This document shows positions 63,569-64,000 of a stretch of DNA of 64,000 bases, in pieces. Under the pieces are notes generated by a model that did not search any database, was not told the origin of the DNA, and saw only the letters and a program-made list of their open reading frames with translations. Every line of letters begins with the position of its first letter. Position 1 is the first letter of the stretch. Both the position numbers and the translations under genes were made by a program. The stretch comes from DASRHK01 sp963776465 (GTDB lineage Bacteria > Pseudomonadota > Gammaproteobacteria > Nevskiales > Nevskiaceae): NCBI GenBank assembly GCA_963776465.1, contig CAVZMV010000002.1:2976001-3040000 (forward strand), given 5' to 3'.

Positions 63569-64000
63569 TCAGCGACCCTTGAACTTGTCCGCGTATCGCG
63601 CGGGTGTGTCGGCATAGCGCTGCATCTGCCACTGCGCCGGAGCGGCGACGTTCTCGAACCGTTCCTGCTCCTCGCGCGGCAGCTCGCTGAAGAAATCCAA
63701 ACCCGTGCGCTCCTCGATGTCCCGCACGGTGACGACGTACTTGGTCAGCGTCTCGTCGCCGCGCACGTCCTGCGGCACCAGGAACCCGATGCTGCGGACG
63801 GTGCCTTCCGCGCTGCGCGAAAGCCAGATCCGGTAGAACGCATCCGGCACGACGACGCCTGAGCGCAAGCGCGCCGCTCCCTCGCCGATCACGGGACCCG
63901 TGACGATCCACAACTGATCGACCAGCGGCGCCACCGTGTCGGCCTCCGCTTCCTCGATGCGCTGCCACAGCAGCTGGTTGAGCCGCGGCGCCTGCGGCGC
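63569..64000 (-). CDS. DNA/RNA non-specific endonuclease (NUC1 type), N-terminus outside window
   Basis: The frame is open to the right edge, so only the last 143 residues are present. WIVTGPVIGEGA, VVPDAFYRIWLS and SIGFLVPQDV followed by VRDIEERTGLDFFSELP are the C-terminal half of the endonuclease G/Serratia nuclease fold. The catalytic DRGH region should lie beyond the edge. Such enzymes are usually secreted. Convergent with dxs, with a 1 bp gap. Confidence 0.85.
   Translation of the reverse strand, partial: APQAPRLNQLLWQRIEEAEADTVAPLVDQLWIVTGPVIGEGAARLRSGVVVPDAFYRIWLSRSAEGTVRSIGFLVPQDVRGDETLTKYVVTVRDIEERTGLDFFSELPREEQERFENVAAPAQWQMQRYADTPARYADKFKGR

Overview
The window is a piece of a high-G+C gammaproteobacterial chromosome. 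Gene order supports this placement: infC-rpmI-rplT-pheS-pheT-ihfA-merR next to tRNA-Pro, surE-pcm-nlpD, eno-ftsB-ispD-ispF, dnaX-ybaB-recR and xseB-ispA-dxs are all standard gammaproteobacterial neighbourhoods. Long-tailed lineages such as Nevskiales, Steroidobacterales or Xanthomonadales relatives would fit, but the genus cannot be named from sequence alone.

Layout. 0-17.7 kb is core genome: a large membrane protein cut by the left edge, pterin dehydratase, an O-methyltransferase, the recombination/replication trio recR-ybaB-dnaX, a redox pair (2-Cys peroxiredoxin and thioredoxin reductase), a GST, an NlpC/P60 lipoprotein, a coupled minus-strand run surE>pcm>nlpD>htpG, an Smr protein, a TetR regulator, and ispF, ispD, ftsB and eno.

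17.77-37.22 kb is a 19.4 kb integrative element. It sits in the 3' half of tRNA-Pro(GGG) and is bounded by perfect 50 bp direct repeats (attL, attR). Its G+C is visibly lower than that of the flanks. The left end carries a lambda-type integrase and an excisionase-like protein. The right-centre carries an HUH-type Rep-like protein, a ribbon-helix-helix protein and a second, short tyrosine recombinase, with iteron-like and inverted repeats around them. The right end has an intact XRE regulator and a frameshifted second one. Cargo includes a one-domain ATP-dependent DNA ligase with a Lys-rich partner; a tight plus-strand run (unknown protein, SRAP/HMCES-like protein, DUF4238 protein, periplasmic PLD nuclease, AbiU2-type HEPN protein) followed by a second HEPN-like protein and an all-helical protein; several membrane or lipoproteins; a PIN-domain protein; and an envelope group with an LprI-like and a Sel1-like protein. 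The 20.6-26.2 kb run is the best candidate for an undescribed defence or DNA-damage system, but that role is inferred.

37.2-64 kb is core genome again: merR, ihfA, pheT, pheS, rplT, rpmI and infC (with a rare AUC start), then an unusual acetoacetyl-CoA-synthetase/carrier/thioesterase fusion where thrS is usual. Next come a single-domain response regulator, tRNA-Val(GAC), uvrB, an aminotransferase, a coupled TolC-adaptor-RND efflux operon, tRNA-Asn(GTT), alanine dehydrogenase, a large Ig-like lipoprotein with Asp-rich calcium-type repeats, the xseB-ispA-dxs isoprenoid cluster, and a NUC1-type endonuclease cut by the right edge. No CRISPR array, rRNA or insertion sequence was seen.
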